Origin: Antilocapra americana
Taxonomy: Eukaryota; Chordata; Mammalia; Artiodactyla; Antilocapridae
Direction: 5' to 3'
DNA length: 64,000 nucleotides
Assembly (NCBI GenBank): GCA_007570785.1
Contig: ML664161.1
Coordinates: 682,060-746,059 of the forward strand
The notes under the pieces were generated by a model. The model was not told the DNA's origin and made no database searches. It was given only the letters and a program-made list of their open reading frames with translations. Each line of letters opens with the position of its first letter. Positions within the stretch are counted from its first letter, which is position 1. The translations under genes were made by a program, and so were the position numbers. This document shows positions 1 to 11,183 of the stretch, piece by piece.

Positions 1-1736
1 AAAAGCCTAAATTAAAAACAATAAAAGCATGCAAAGTTAATAGTATAAAAGTTTTTTTGATAAAAATTCAATATATTTTCTTTCACAAGGGCAAACTCAC
101 AGTTTACCTGACAAAGTTCCATCTATAAAAGCAACTGGTCTAACCACATCAGCTCCTTTTTCTTGTTTTTATCCTTACCTAAAATGTCTTTCTCCCTTAT
201 TTTTGACTGGACAAATTCTAGCCATTTCAAAACCACTAACTCATGTTTTTATAAAACTTTGTACTTTAAAACAGTTTTCCATTTATCATAAAAAAGCAAA
301 GATAGTGTAGATAGTTCTCATAATACCTCACTGCTAGTTTCCTTCTTATTAGCATTTTACACTAATATGATCCATTTGTTACAATTAATGAACTAAATTT
401 ACATTATTAGTAAGTCCACACAATGCAGATTTTCTTATTTTTGTCTAATGTCTTTTTTCTATCCAAGCATCCTATTCAGGATACCAGAGTACTTGTTATG
501 TTTTCTTTAGCTCTTCCTGATTGTGACAGTTTCTCAGACTTTCCTTGCTTTTGATGATTTTGGAAGTTTTGAAAGTACTCATCATGTATTCTGTAGAACG
601 TTCCTTAACTACAATTTATCTGAATTTTTGAGTCATGTTTCTCAGGTTGAGACTAAAGTTATGTGTTTTGGTGCGCTAGACTAAAGAAGTAAAATAGCAT
701 TTTAGATTATATTTTATCAGTGTTACTGGCTGCCAACATGCTGTCAATTTCTTTTGATGTTAACTATTATAACCTGTAAGACAGTAGTTGTCAACTGCAA
801 CCACTCTCAAGATTCTTTTTTTTTTTTTTTTTATCTTTGTGGCATTTATATTCACTCAACAAAAAGTCACACTTTTTGTAAGCACTTATAGTACATACAA
901 TTAAACGGTAGGAAATTATGCTCTATCTTCTTGAAGGTAAAGATCTACAAAAATTATGTGGAAGCTTTGATTTATAATCCTCTACTACTTTATACTTAAT
1001 TTTGTTAAATGAATTATTCCATCTTTGGCCATTGAGAGTTTCAGTTGGCTTCTGTGTCCCTTTAACATACTCTTATCAATTTCAATTTTAGCTTCTTTTT
1101 GAGTAACTAATCTTGTATATTACTTGCCCCAGTACTAAAATCAGCCATTTCTCCTAGGTTGGAGAATGGTATTATAAACTAATTTTAGGTAGCTACACTT
1201 GGTTGTTATGCCAAGAGGTTGATTTTTATAGGCCCTCACAGCTGAAAAAGTCAGTGTATCTATATATATACTAACTTGGTTACATATGTATTTCTATAAA
1301 TATTTCTATATATAACTAATATGTATCTATATTCAGATGAATATGAACTCATAATGATATCTCCATCTCTAATTCATGGATTAATATAATTTCCTCAGAT
1401 TACTTTTTATATAACCTCATACTGCAACAGTGAGAAACTTGGTTTCCATCATCCACTATTTTTAATTGTCCAAGTCTAGTATAAGTGTACAATAGTATTA
1501 GAATTATAGGCACCTACCCATGGAAACCAACTTTATTGACTAGATCACACTGTTTATGCATTTTTTTTTTACATTTAGTGATATGAATCCACTTATTTCC
1601 AGTTACTTAGATCATCATACTTTTTCTCTATCCCATCTAATGAGGTTGTTTAATACATTAATAACTCAGTTTGATTGATTGCGTCATATTCCTCATTACA
1701 TTGTGGGATCATCAGAACTCAAATTATTTAACCTTA
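1..1736. other. AT-rich intergenic sequence, no gene seen
   Basis: No convincing open reading frame, RNA gene or recognisable repeat was found. There is a T17 run at 816-832 and a short TA-rich stretch near 1258-1320. It is most simply unique or very decayed intergenic DNA. Confidence 0.6.
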
Positions 1737-1953
1737 ATTGGGCTTACTTGGTGGCTGAGTGATAAAGAACCCACCTGCCAATGCAGGAGATGAGAGTTTG
1801 ATCCACGGATCAGGAAGATCCCCCTGGAGAAGGAAATGGCAACCCACTCCAGTATTCTTGCCTGGAAAATCCCATGGACAGAGGAGCTGAGTGGACTGCA
1901 GTCCATGGGGTTGCAAAAGAGTTGGATATAACTTACCAACGAAATAACAACAA
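1737..1953 (+). mobile_element. Bov-tA type SINE
   Basis: The copy opens with a tRNA-Glu-like head (GGCTTACTTGGTGGCTGAGT) and passes through the family landmark CCCACTCCAGTATTCTTGCC near 1844. It ends in a Bov-A-like module containing CAGTCCATGGGGTTGCAAA. Many CpG sites are lost, so it is not young. No clean TSD was found. The family is tRNA-derived, transcribed by RNA polymerase III, and mobilised by LINE machinery, by established knowledge. Confidence 0.9.
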
Positions 1954-2386
1954 TGTGTGTGCATTAGAGTTTACCATTTGGTCTGTAAATTTCAAATTTT
2001 GACAAATGCATAAAATTATCCATTTCAGTATCATACAAAGTAGGTTTATCACTCCCAAATTCCACTCTAAACCTTCTTGTGCTTCACTTATTCAAAGGCT
2101 ACACCAATTTCGAACCCATGACAATCACTGACTCTTTAACTATAGAATTTGCTTTTCTAGAAGTTTGCCTTTTCTAGAATGTCATGTAATTGTAGTGATA
2201 TAGTATGTAACCTCTTCATACTGACTTGTTTCATTTAGCTATATATATATAGCTAATCTCTCTGTTTTTGATTTGATTGAGAGATTGTTCTGCCTTATAA
2301 CTGGATAGTATCTCACAGTTTAAATGTACAATAGCATGTATACCCATTCATATTGTAAGGATAATTTTTGCTTTCAGTTTTGTATA
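1954..2386. other. AT-rich spacer with a 22-bp palindrome
   Basis: This spacer has no gene or recognised repeat. Positions 2235-2256 form a perfect 22-bp palindrome: TTAGCT arms around an alternating AT core, followed by AGCTAA. Confidence 0.5.
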
Positions 2387-3504
2387 TCATCGAAAAAGCA
2401 AGAGAGTTCCAGAAAAACATCTCTTTCTAATTTATAGACTATGCCAAAGCCTTTGACTGTGTGGATCACAATAACTGTGGAAAACTCTGAAAGAGATGGG
2501 AATACCAGACCACCTGAGCTGCCTCTTAAGAAATATATATGCAGATCAGGAAGCAACAGTTAGAACTGGATATGAAACAACAGACTGGTTCCAAATAGGA
2601 AAAGGAGTATGTCAAAGCTGTATATTGTTACCCTGCTTAGTTAACTTATATGCAGAATACATCATGAGAAATGCTAGGCTGGAGGAAACACGAGCTGGAG
2701 TCAAGATTTCCAGGATAAATATCAATAACCTCAGATATGCAGATGATACCACCCTTATGGCAGAAAGTGAAGAAGAACTAAAGAGCCTCTTGATGAAAGT
2801 GAAAGAGGAGAGAGGAGAAGTTGGCTTAAAGCTCAACATTCAGAAAACTAAGATCATGGCATCCGGTCCCATCACTTCATGGCAAATAGATGGGGAAACA
2901 GTGGCTGACTTTATTTTTCTGGACTCCAAAATGACCGCAGATGGTGATTACAGCCATGAAATTAAAAGACACTTATTCCTAGGAAGGAAAGTTATGACCA
3001 ACATAGACAGCATATTAAGAAGCAGAGATATTACTTTGTCCACAAAGGTCCATCTAGTCAAGGCTATGGTTTTCCCAGTAGTCATGTATGGATGTGTGAG
3101 CTGGACCATAAAGAAAGCATAGTGCCAAAGAATGGATGCTTTCGAACTGTGGTCTTGGTGAAGACTCTTGAGAGTCCCTTGGACTGCAAGGAGATCCAAC
3201 CAGTCCATCCTAAAGGAGATCAGTCCTGGGTGTTCATTGGAAGGACTAATGTTGAAGCTGAAATTCCAATACTTTGGCCACCTGATGCGAAGAACTGACT
3301 CATTGGAAAAGACCCTTATGCTGGGAAAGATTGAGGGCAGGAGGAGAAGGGGACAACAGAGGATGAGATGGTTAGATGGCAACACTGACTCAATGGACAT
3401 GCATTTGGGTAAACTCTGAGAGTTGGTGATGGTCAGGGAGGCCTGGCATGCTGCAGTTCATGGGATTGCTAGGAGTCGGACACTACTGAGTGACTTGACT
3501 TTCA
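2387..3504 (+). mobile_element. BovB (RTE) LINE, 5'-truncated
   Basis: The copy starts inside the reverse-transcriptase region (ATCATCGAAAAAGCAAGAG) and runs to the BovB 3' end (GGAGTCGGACACTACTGAGT near 3470). The 5' half, with the endonuclease, is missing, as is common when target-primed reverse transcription stops early. The element is fused directly to a further Bov-A module at 3505. BovB is a non-LTR retrotransposon common in ruminants and is thought to have entered by horizontal transfer. Confidence 0.92.
2496..3122 (+). pseudogene. BovB reverse transcriptase fragment (208 codons)
   Basis: The frame encodes the palm and thumb part of an RTE-type reverse transcriptase. The catalytic box YADD is intact near residue 82 (NLRYADDTTLMAESEEE), and the fragment includes the family segments IQKTKIMASGPITSW and FPVVMYGC. 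It ends at a stop after WTIKKA, whereas other copies continue through CRRIDAFELW-like sequence. The N-terminal endonuclease and early RT motifs are absent, so no functional enzyme is expected. The residues are well preserved but the piece is only part of a full-length BovB protein. The ATG at 2496 is just the first in-frame methionine and is not a real start. Confidence 0.85.
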
Positions 3505-3672
3505 CTTTTCACTTTGATGCATTGAAGAAGGAAATGGCAACTCACTCCAGTGTTCTTGCCCGGAGAATCCCAGGGATGGGGAAGCCTGGTGGGCTGCTGT
3601 CTATGTGGTTGCACAGAGTCGGACACGACTGAAGCGACTAAGCAGCAGCAGCAGCAGCAGCAGCAACAACAC
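3505..3672 (+). mobile_element. Bov-A module (Bov-A2-like tail) at the BovB 3' end
   Basis: The sequence after the BovB end reads TTTCACTTTTCACTTTGATG, then the Bov-A landmarks CTCACTCCAGTGTTCTTGCC and GTCGGACACGACTGAAGCGA. It finishes in an AGC microsatellite. This is the second monomer of a Bov-A2 SINE, attached here to a 5' BovB body instead of to a first Bov-A monomer. Confidence 0.8.
3641..3664 (+). repeat. (AGC)8 microsatellite
   Basis: There are eight perfect AGC units followed by AACAAC. It sits at the tail of the Bov-A module, the usual place for AGC repeats in Bov-A2 elements. Confidence 0.95.
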
Positions 3673-6054
3673 CTTCTTACTACATTCCAGGCTATATTTA
3701 ATCACCTGTTTCACTAATACTTTCTACAGCTGTTTCTAACCTGCTGTTAAACATGTAAACTAAGTTTAAAATTGTTGTTATATGTATCTATTGCTAGAGA
3801 TAGTCCAAGTGTTTTGTGTCATAATTGATATTTTCTTATTCTTCAAATCATATATTTCAAACTTAGACTTTAGTGTTTTAAGCATTGTTAGTATATTTTT
3901 ATTGTTTTTGATGAATGGTGAAAAAATGTTGCAGATACTGTTGTTTGTTTTTGTGATGGTTCATTTTTAACTTATACTCTTATATGTAAGGTTACCTTTG
4001 AAAATGTATTAGTTATTATGCTTTTGAAGAAATAATATGAAACCTGGAATGTAAATATTTTCATGCAGGGGATATTTGCTTTTGCTCCTCTTAAAAACTT
4101 ATGACTACCTGAGTCTAAGATTAAATTTTAATGTAACATGTGTCATCCTGCTGATGGGTAATTTGTGGGAAAGCTTCCTCAAAACAACTGTTTTGCATGT
4201 GATCTATCCATTGCTTAGTTTGTAGAACTTAGTGTTCTCATTTCAGTTTTGAAGGAGAGTGCTTTATTATAGTACCATACCTTGAAAGATTTTACATTTT
4301 GTTTTCTAATCCCCTTGTATTGATGAGAATTTCAAAATGAATTTAAAGTTGGCAGTAATGGCAAATGCATTGAAAGCAAAAGCTGTAAATGCTTTATTCA
4401 ACTCTGGATTTATTTTTTTAATTACTGGCTAAATATTCCTTTAATATCTTTTTTTAGCTTGTTCAAACTTTTTAAAATACATTTTAAAGCAGTTTTAAAT
4501 TTCATTAGAGTGTTTTTTTTTTCTGAATAATTTAGCTCATTATTACCGGAAAAGAGAAATTTCATTGCTTCTTTATTCTGACCTTTCCCCCTCTTATATT
4601 TAATGTTTTCTGTAATCTTATTAAGAATAAATACTTCATTTTAAGTATCTCCATTTTGAGTAGAATTATTTTATATGCTCATATAGAAGGACTTATTTGA
4701 TTTTTCAGATTGAACATCTAAAATATACATATATACATTAGGGCTATATTTGGTTTCAGTGTTGAAACCCACATAAAGATTTATTTTATATTAAGGGATT
4801 AAAAATCTCTGTATATTGGTAGAGATGTGATGATGCTGGGATATTAAAACATGGGCTTTTTTCTTTTGATACTGTAAATAATATCACATAACATTTTTTC
4901 ATTTTAGGATATGAAGTGTCTGGAGTTCCTGCCATCATGTAGATTCATTAAAAATAAAGGATTAGTGTTAACGTATGGCAAAACTAACATGATAATGTAA
5001 AGAAAAATAAATAAATAAAAAATAAAGCATAAGAAAAATGGCAGTAGTAGTCTCTGTTCTTATATCCTTCATTCTATAAACACTGGCTTGAACACCTTGT
5101 AACATACCTTTGGCAACTGTGAGAGATATTACAAAACATAATTCTTTACAGGGTTCAATGTAACCCTCAATAAAACAAGACTTCTGTTAGAAAAGAGCAA
5201 AGGAAGACTGGAGCTTGAACAGGTGTCTGGTCATCTCTGCTACCAATTGTCTAATGAAATCCCCTAAACTGATCTCAGGTAGGGTGAAAAAATTTCACCA
5301 TTTTATAATATATTAATTATTAATACTTTTAAACAAAATATTGAAAACTATTGTCTACAGAAAGATTTTTGTGATTTGTCAGATATACGTATCAATCAGT
5401 GTTGTTTGTCGGTGAGTTAAAATTCCCACTACTGAGTGTATTCATGCACTAACAATTACAGATTAAAGAATTGCAGCATTACAAAATTATATTTAAGCCT
5501 GTATCTTATAATTATTCAGGTTCCTAACCATACGTTACAATTTGATATGCCTTGCCTAGACAGGTGATGAGTAAAATTTCATTAGAAACAAATCAAATGC
5601 TTCACCTCTGCATTATTCTGATCTGAACTCTCTCTTTTATGTTAATGATAATATTTCCCAAATTCACTATGGAGTCCTGACAATTTAAAAGGTATTATGT
5701 GGAAAAACAGTATTCTGCAACTGAGAAAGCATAGTTGTTGTCTTGAATGTGGTGACATACTCAACAATGAGGTAATGGTCTGAGTCACCAAATAAGTTGT
5801 TCTTTCCTGTTTGCATCATTTATACTCACTTTAGAAAGAAAATCAATGAGACTCAGAAACATCTTAAAAGTAACATCTGTCTCTTCAACTCCTCTATATT
5901 TGTCTTTGATCTAGTAATGCAGTTTGATTGAACATTAAGTGAGGTACAAAAATAAATCCACTCAGTAGTTGCAACTCAGAGAAAATAATAAACTGTTCTG
6001 GCAGAACTGATCTAACATTTTGAAGTCATTAAAAACAATCTTTCATGTCTTTGT
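3673..6054. other. AT-rich intergenic sequence, no gene seen
   Basis: This 2.4 kb has short chance ORFs only and no repeat I can name. An AAAT-rich patch lies at about 5002-5025. Confidence 0.55.
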
Positions 6055-6101
6055 TTTTCCTCTCAGTTTTACTGAGATATAATTGACACATTACATGTTA
6101 T

Positions 6102-6115
6102 AAGTTTAAGGTATA
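6102..6115. repeat. Target-site duplication, left copy
   Basis: AAGTTTAAGGTATA is repeated exactly at 6333-6346 and flanks the Bov-tA SINE between them. Confidence 0.93.
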
Positions 6116-6332
6116 TGCTGTGCTGTGCTGTTCTTAGTCGCTCGGTTGTGTCTGCCTCTTTGCAACCCCATGGACTGTAGCCCACTAGGCTCCTCTTTCC
6201 TGGGGATTCTCCAGGCAAGCATACTGGAGTGGGCTGCCATGCCTTCCTGCAGATCTTCCCAATCCAGGGACTGAGTCCAGGTCTCCAGCATTGCAGGCAA
6301 ATTCTTTGCCAACTGAGCCACCAGAGAAACCC
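6116..6332 (-). mobile_element. Bov-tA SINE inserted in old L1
   Basis: The antisense copy begins TGCTGTGCTGTTCTTAGTCG and ends with the reverse complement of the tRNA-like head (ACTGAGCCACCAGAGAAACC). A perfect 14-bp TSD flanks it, so both borders are exact. It lies within an older L1 3'UTR. Confidence 0.95.
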
Positions 6333-6346
6333 AAGTTTAAGGTATA
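6333..6346. repeat. Target-site duplication, right copy
   Basis: This is an exact copy of 6102-6115. Confidence 0.93.
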
Positions 6347-6533
6347 CAGCATAATAATTTTCTATATGTATTTATTGTAAAACCATAACCATAATTTGCT
6401 TATTTAACATCACCACCTCAAGTAGTTAAAATTATCTTCTCTGGTGATGAGAACTATTATCTTAGCAACTGTCAAATATACAGTATACTATTATTAAGTA
6501 TAGTCACTATATATATCCACACAACTTAATTTA

Positions 6534-6607
6534 TCTTTTTTTTTCTTTACATTATTGTGTTGGTTTTGCCATACATTGACATGAATCCGCCATGGGTATA
6601 CATGTAT
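6534..6607 (-). mobile_element. Short bovine-L1 3'UTR fragment
   Basis: The stretch TGTGTTGGTTTTGCCATACA followed by ATGAATCCGCCATGGGTATA matches the antisense 3'UTR seen in three other places in this window (14121, 36430, 57350). A T-run on its left is the antisense poly-A. It is inserted in, or patched into, the older L1 3'UTR. The TSD is not clear. Confidence 0.6.
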
Positions 6608-7505
6608 TATACCTGGAAGTTTTTAACTTTTGAACACCTTTGCCCATTTTCCCTACTCTTCATTCTTTGCCTCCAGCAAACACCTATCTGTTTTCTTTCT
6701 AGGAGTTTGCAGTTTTTAAAATTCTACAAGTACGTGAGATCATATGATATTTGTCTTTTTCTGACTGACTTCTGACTTATTCTGACTTAATGTTCTTAGG
6801 GCTTACCCATGTTGTGACCAACGGCAGGTCCTTTTGGTTTTCTATGGCTGAATAACGTTCAGCTGTGTGTGTTCATGTGTCTGTATATGTCACATTTTGT
6901 TTATCCATCCATGATGAGCACCTACATTGTTTCTGTGTCTTGACTGTTGTAAATAATGCTGCAGTGAACATGGAAGTACAGTTTGATCTCCAACATAAGA
7001 GATTTCATTTCCTTTAGATATATACCTAAAATTAGAATTTTTGGATAATATGGTAGCTCTACTTTTAATTTTTTGAGGAACCCCTTTATGGTTTTCCATA
7101 ATGGCTACATTAATTAACTCACATGCCCACCAACATTGTTCAGGGTTTCCTTTTCTCCAACACTTGTTGTCATTTGTCTTTTTGATAGTAACCATTCTAA
7201 AATGTGTGAGGTAATAACTCATTGTGGTTTTGATGTGCGTTTTCCTAATGATTAGTGATGTTGACAGACTTTCATGTTCTTGTTGCCCATTTTAGTATCT
7301 TCTTAAAAAAAATCTATTTGGGTTTTTTGCCCATTTAAAAATTGGATTATTTGTTTGCTTGCTTGTTTTTGCTGTGAATTGTTTGATTTCCTTATATGTT
7401 TTGAATATTAATCCCTTATAAGATATGTGTTATGCAAATAATTTTTTCCTGTGCCATATGTTGCCTTTTCATTTTTTGGACCATTTCTCTTGCTGTGCTA
7501 AGAAG

Positions 7506-8345
7506 TCATGCTTTCTGTATGAGATATGTTAAAACATTGAGGCACATTAAAATTCCCTTGCAATGAAACTATAATCCAAGTTTGGTGATTGCCATTTCTG
7601 AGCTTCACAAACTGGAAGATGCTATCAGATATTGACATGTCATTGAGAATAATAAGATGAAGTAATTTAATAACAGAAGACATTAAGAAATATCCAAACT
7701 TGAATAAATAAGACTAAGCCAGTACTACCGGAGGTAGTAATACTACTTTTCTGGGGAGTCTCAAATCAGAACTATAGGTGTGCGTTAAAGAAGCCATAAC
7801 AGATGAGAAAACAATGAGATATCTCTAAACCCTTTTGACTGTTATATTAACTTTGAATTGACAATCTGTAAATGTTTACTTAGTTTGGGATTTCTGATCT
7901 TCAAGGAAATAGCAGAAGATAGCATGTATTTGATTCAATGCACCTGGATTATTTTTTCAAAAAAACATGTTTATTCCTTTGAATTTAACAAGCCCACAAT
8001 GGGGTCTGTTTATTCTGATAATTGATATATCAGTTTGGTTTTATTTTCTTTTTCAAATAAACTGTTTCAAAAAAGAACAATCTAAGAGATTTAAAAAATT
8101 AAAAAAAAAAACTATGCAACTTTAGTTTTTCTCTTGAGTAAAGGGTTGATTTCCAGTGATAATTCCTATGTAACTGTGAATCCTTCCCAGAAAGCACATG
8201 TTCTCTATATCTGACCTCAGTGGGGCTAAATCATTCTGGCTGTGTAAGTTGACCAGGCATAGTGAACTCTGCTTATATTCAGTGCTTGCAGTGTCTCTAT
8301 GTGTAATATCCCAGTCTAGTAAATCAAGAAAGTGAACATTAAAAA
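7506..8345. other. AT-rich spacer, no gene seen
   Basis: No gene or recognised repeat. An A-run lies near 8099-8110. Confidence 0.5.
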
Positions 8346-8425
8346 TATTAATTAGCTTAATCATGGTCACATGGCTGGTAATTGTCAGAATCTGGATTCA
8401 AACATAATCTGAATGTGTCTAGAGT
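8346..8425 (+). mobile_element. Probable MIR SINE fragment
   Basis: The segment ATGGTCACATGGCTGGTAAT followed by CAGAATCTGGATTCAAAC resembles the MIR core (cleared-then-bound 'ggtcacacagctagtaa' and 'ccaggattcgaac' type pattern). Only a short decayed core is visible. Confidence 0.55.
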
Positions 8426-8530
8426 TAATATTTTTATATTAGATTAAAAAATAAAAAGTCATGTAGTAGCCAGATATCATTTGCTTTAATTATCATAATT
8501 ATGGTCAAAATCCATTTATGTATCAAAACA

Positions 8531-8574
8531 CAGAGAGAGGGAGAAGGAGAAGAGATAGGAGGAAGAGAGAGAGT
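8531..8574 (+). repeat. GA-rich purine tract
   Basis: This is an uninterrupted purine-rich low-complexity run of AGAG, GGAG and GAAG units on the plus strand, apart from one T at 8556. Confidence 0.85.
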
Positions 8575-8949
8575 CCATTATAATTAAACATGATTTAATT
8601 GTTTGACCTAGTTCTCATAACACCTGAATCGATGAATTGCTTACCTTATATACAAGATGTGATTAGCTTCAAAGGACAAAAAGTTTAAACATGTGGGAAA
8701 TTATTCTGTAGGCATGTATAATAATCTCAAAAAGTCTGAAAACCATTGAAATGATGGCTTCTTGATGTTTTGAACTACACCACACTTCACTACATATTAC
8801 TGAAAGATTAAGCACTATTTTGAATCTTTTTCAGACACATTTTAATTATCATTTATTTTTATGATGTTAATACTCAGATATATTCTGTATTTTAGTTGAA
8901 TACACATACACACACTATATGAAACTTATTACATAGGTATACAATTTAT

Positions 8950-9172
8950 GGGCTTCCTTGGTGGCTCAGTGGTAAAGAATTTGCCTGCCAGTGCAGGAGC
9001 CACAAGTGACACAAGTTTGATCTCTGGGTCAGGAAGATCTGCTGGAGAAGCAAATGGCAAGACATTCTAGTATTCTTGCTGGGAAATCCCCAGAACAGAG
9101 GACTTGGTGAGCTATAGTCCATAGGGCTACAAAAGAGCCAGACACATCTTAGCTACTAAAGCAACAATAGCA
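8950..9172 (+). mobile_element. Bov-tA SINE
   Basis: The tRNA-like head GGCTTCCTTGGTGGCTCAGT is followed by the Bov-A-like half. The copy is flanked by an 11-bp TSD, ATACAATTTAT, at 8939-8949 and 9173-9183. Numerous substitutions suggest an older insertion. Confidence 0.93.
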
Positions 9173-9692
9173 ATACAATTTATATGTGTATATTTCACTC
9201 TTCATCTTTAAAATGGATCTCGTAATAGTACTTAACACAGAGCTTAAAACAATGAAAAACTGAGTAAATATATATGGAAACAACATAAACCAAAGCAAAG
9301 CACATAGAGTACTTGTATTAGTGGATAGTATCATTGTTACTGATGATGATAATGTTATGATTGCATGTGTATTAGCAGCAACCTAATGTGGAGATTAGTT
9401 TCAAATGGGTAAATATAGAATCAAGGAGAAAACTTAGGAGGTACTGCAGTAATCCACATAATATGTATTATCCAAATAAAATTAGGGACTTCTGGGAAGA
9501 AGTGGGTGCCAGAGGTGATATCAAGAGAGAGCACAGAGACTGAATTGTGGTGGAGAGGACACAGAATTATCTGTGAGACGCTTAGGGTAGAGGATTATGG
9601 ATAGATGAGCTAGGAAAGAGAACCTGTGCTACTATATCTGCTAATGGTGTAGTTCATGGTCTGTAGTTGTAATGGGATCTGGAGAAGAAACT

Positions 9693-9904
9693 GGGCTTTC
9701 CAGGTGGCTCAGTGGTAAAGAATGTCTGCCAATGCAGGAACCATAGGAGACACAAATTTGCTCCCTGAGGCAGGAAGACCTGCTGAAGAATAAAATGGCA
9801 ACCCGCTCCAGTATTCTTGCCTGGGAAATCCTATGGATAGAGGAGCCCAGTGAGTGGGATCACAAAAGTGTCAGATATAACTTAGAGACTGAGCATGCAT
9901 GTAT
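9693..9904 (+). mobile_element. Bov-tA SINE
   Basis: The copy starts GGGCTTTCCAGGTGGCTCAG. It is flanked by a 12-bp TSD with one mismatch, GGAGAAGAAACT (9681-9692) and GGAGTAGAAACT (9905-9916). The head is partly decayed. Confidence 0.92.
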
Positions 9905-10740
9905 GGAGTAGAAACTACTAATCCCAGCCATGTAGATGTGCTGTATGTGATAGAGTTTGATAAATATAAGTTGTATTTCATTTGATCAATTCGGTCTGTA
10001 TGGCACTCAATTTCATGTTGTATTATGAGTTTTAAGATCTGAAGTCACCCTATACTGGTGAAGAGAAAAGTCTAACATCTGTTTAATCTATTGTCTTTTT
10101 TGTGCTCTGGAAAGACTGAATTAATATAATTTAATTTTATAGTTATAATACCAAAAGATATCAGTCTTGATGCAAAAACAAAATGAAGTTTCAGTCACAA
10201 CATTTTGTTCCTCACAACCTTTTGCTTTCCAAAATAATTTTTTAATCAACTTGCTTTTCAGTGGTCTAATTTACAACACTATACTCTCTCCTTGCACATT
10301 TACTTTTGCTCATATATACCTGTGCTCATATATACCTGTTTTTCTCAAGAATTATGACATCAGCCTTGTCCTATTTGCTACATGATTTTATTTGCATACT
10401 TCTTTTTCTTTGCTGTTAAAATTATGTAAGCTGTTTGATATATAGAATAGTATAAAGAGGCAGGTATAGATTAAAAAAAATCAAAACTTCTCAATCAACT
10501 GTTTAAATATAAGACAAAGGACATTTATTAATAGTATTTAATCTCCATGTATGCAGTTTATGCTTTTATTATCTTAAAGCATACTTAAGACAATCTGACT
10601 AAAGTCTTATTAATTCCTATGTTCTTGCATTCGCAGCATAGAAATTTATCCATGGATGAAATTTACTGTATACTTTTGAGTTAAACATAAGAATACCCAG
10701 ATAAAGGAAGATAATAATGAAAAATATGCACTGTATTTTC

Positions 10741-10873
10741 AGTTCAGTTCAGTCACTCAGTCATGTCCGACTTTTTGCGATGCAGTGAACCACAGCATGC
10801 CAAACCTCCCTGTCCATCACCAACTCTCGGAGTTTACCCAGTCTCATGTCCATTGAGTCGGTGATGCCAACCA
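10741..10873 (-). mobile_element. BovB/Bov-A 3' end, strongly 5'-truncated
   Basis: The antisense copy starts with the reversed tail AGTTCAGTTCAGTCACTCAG and ends within the region reading CATTGAGTCGGTGATGCCAA. It is only the last 130 bases of a BovB-type 3' end. No convincing TSD was found. Confidence 0.85.
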
Positions 10874-10948
10874 ATATTTTAAGAGCTGGAAAATAAAGTA
10901 TGTGTAGTTTTGATTTTTAAATTTAAGTACTTTGTACAAAATGTTATA

Positions 10949-11170
10949 TGTGCTGCGTTTTCAGTTGCTCACTTGTGTCTGACCCTTTGCAACCCTATGG
11001 ACTTTGGCTTTCCAGGCTCCTCTGTCCATGGGATTTTACAGGGAAGAATACTGGAGTGGGTTGCCAGCTCTTCTAGGGGACCTTCCCGGCCCAGGGATTT
11101 AACCCATGTCTCCTGTGTCTCTGGCACTGGCAAGTGGATTCTTTAGCAATGAGACACCTGGTAAGCTCCC
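10949..11170 (-). mobile_element. Bov-tA SINE
   Basis: The antisense Bov-tA carries the landmark GAATACTGGAGTGGGTTGCC near 11047. A 13-bp TSD with one mismatch, ACAAAATGTTATA (10936-10948) and ACAACATGTTATA (11171-11183), sets the borders. Confidence 0.94.
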
Positions 11171-11183
11171 ACAACATGTTATA

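Larger units (their letters stand above)
6055..7505 (-). mobile_element. Old L1 3' end (antisense), interrupted
   Basis: Read on the minus strand, the right part encodes a decayed ORF2 C-terminus, including a recognisable NKCWRKGNPEQCWWACEL segment (about 7080-7170) that corresponds to the L1 cysteine-rich region. The left part is a mammalian L1-type 3'UTR (ACTGAGATATAATTGACACA at 6070-6089). The L1 is interrupted by a Bov-tA at 6116-6332 and a short L1 3'UTR-like patch at 6534-6607. The degree of decay places it well before the SINE. Confidence 0.85.

Noticed and set aside
1737..1953. tRNA-like sequences in Bov-tA and CHR heads as tRNA genes
   Set aside because: They are SINE heads without intact cloverleaf or anticodon stems and are always joined to SINE bodies.
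3641..3664. (AGC)8 as a polyglutamine or polyserine coding tract
   Set aside because: It is the usual AGC tail of a Bov-A2-type SINE and no frame around it resembles a gene.
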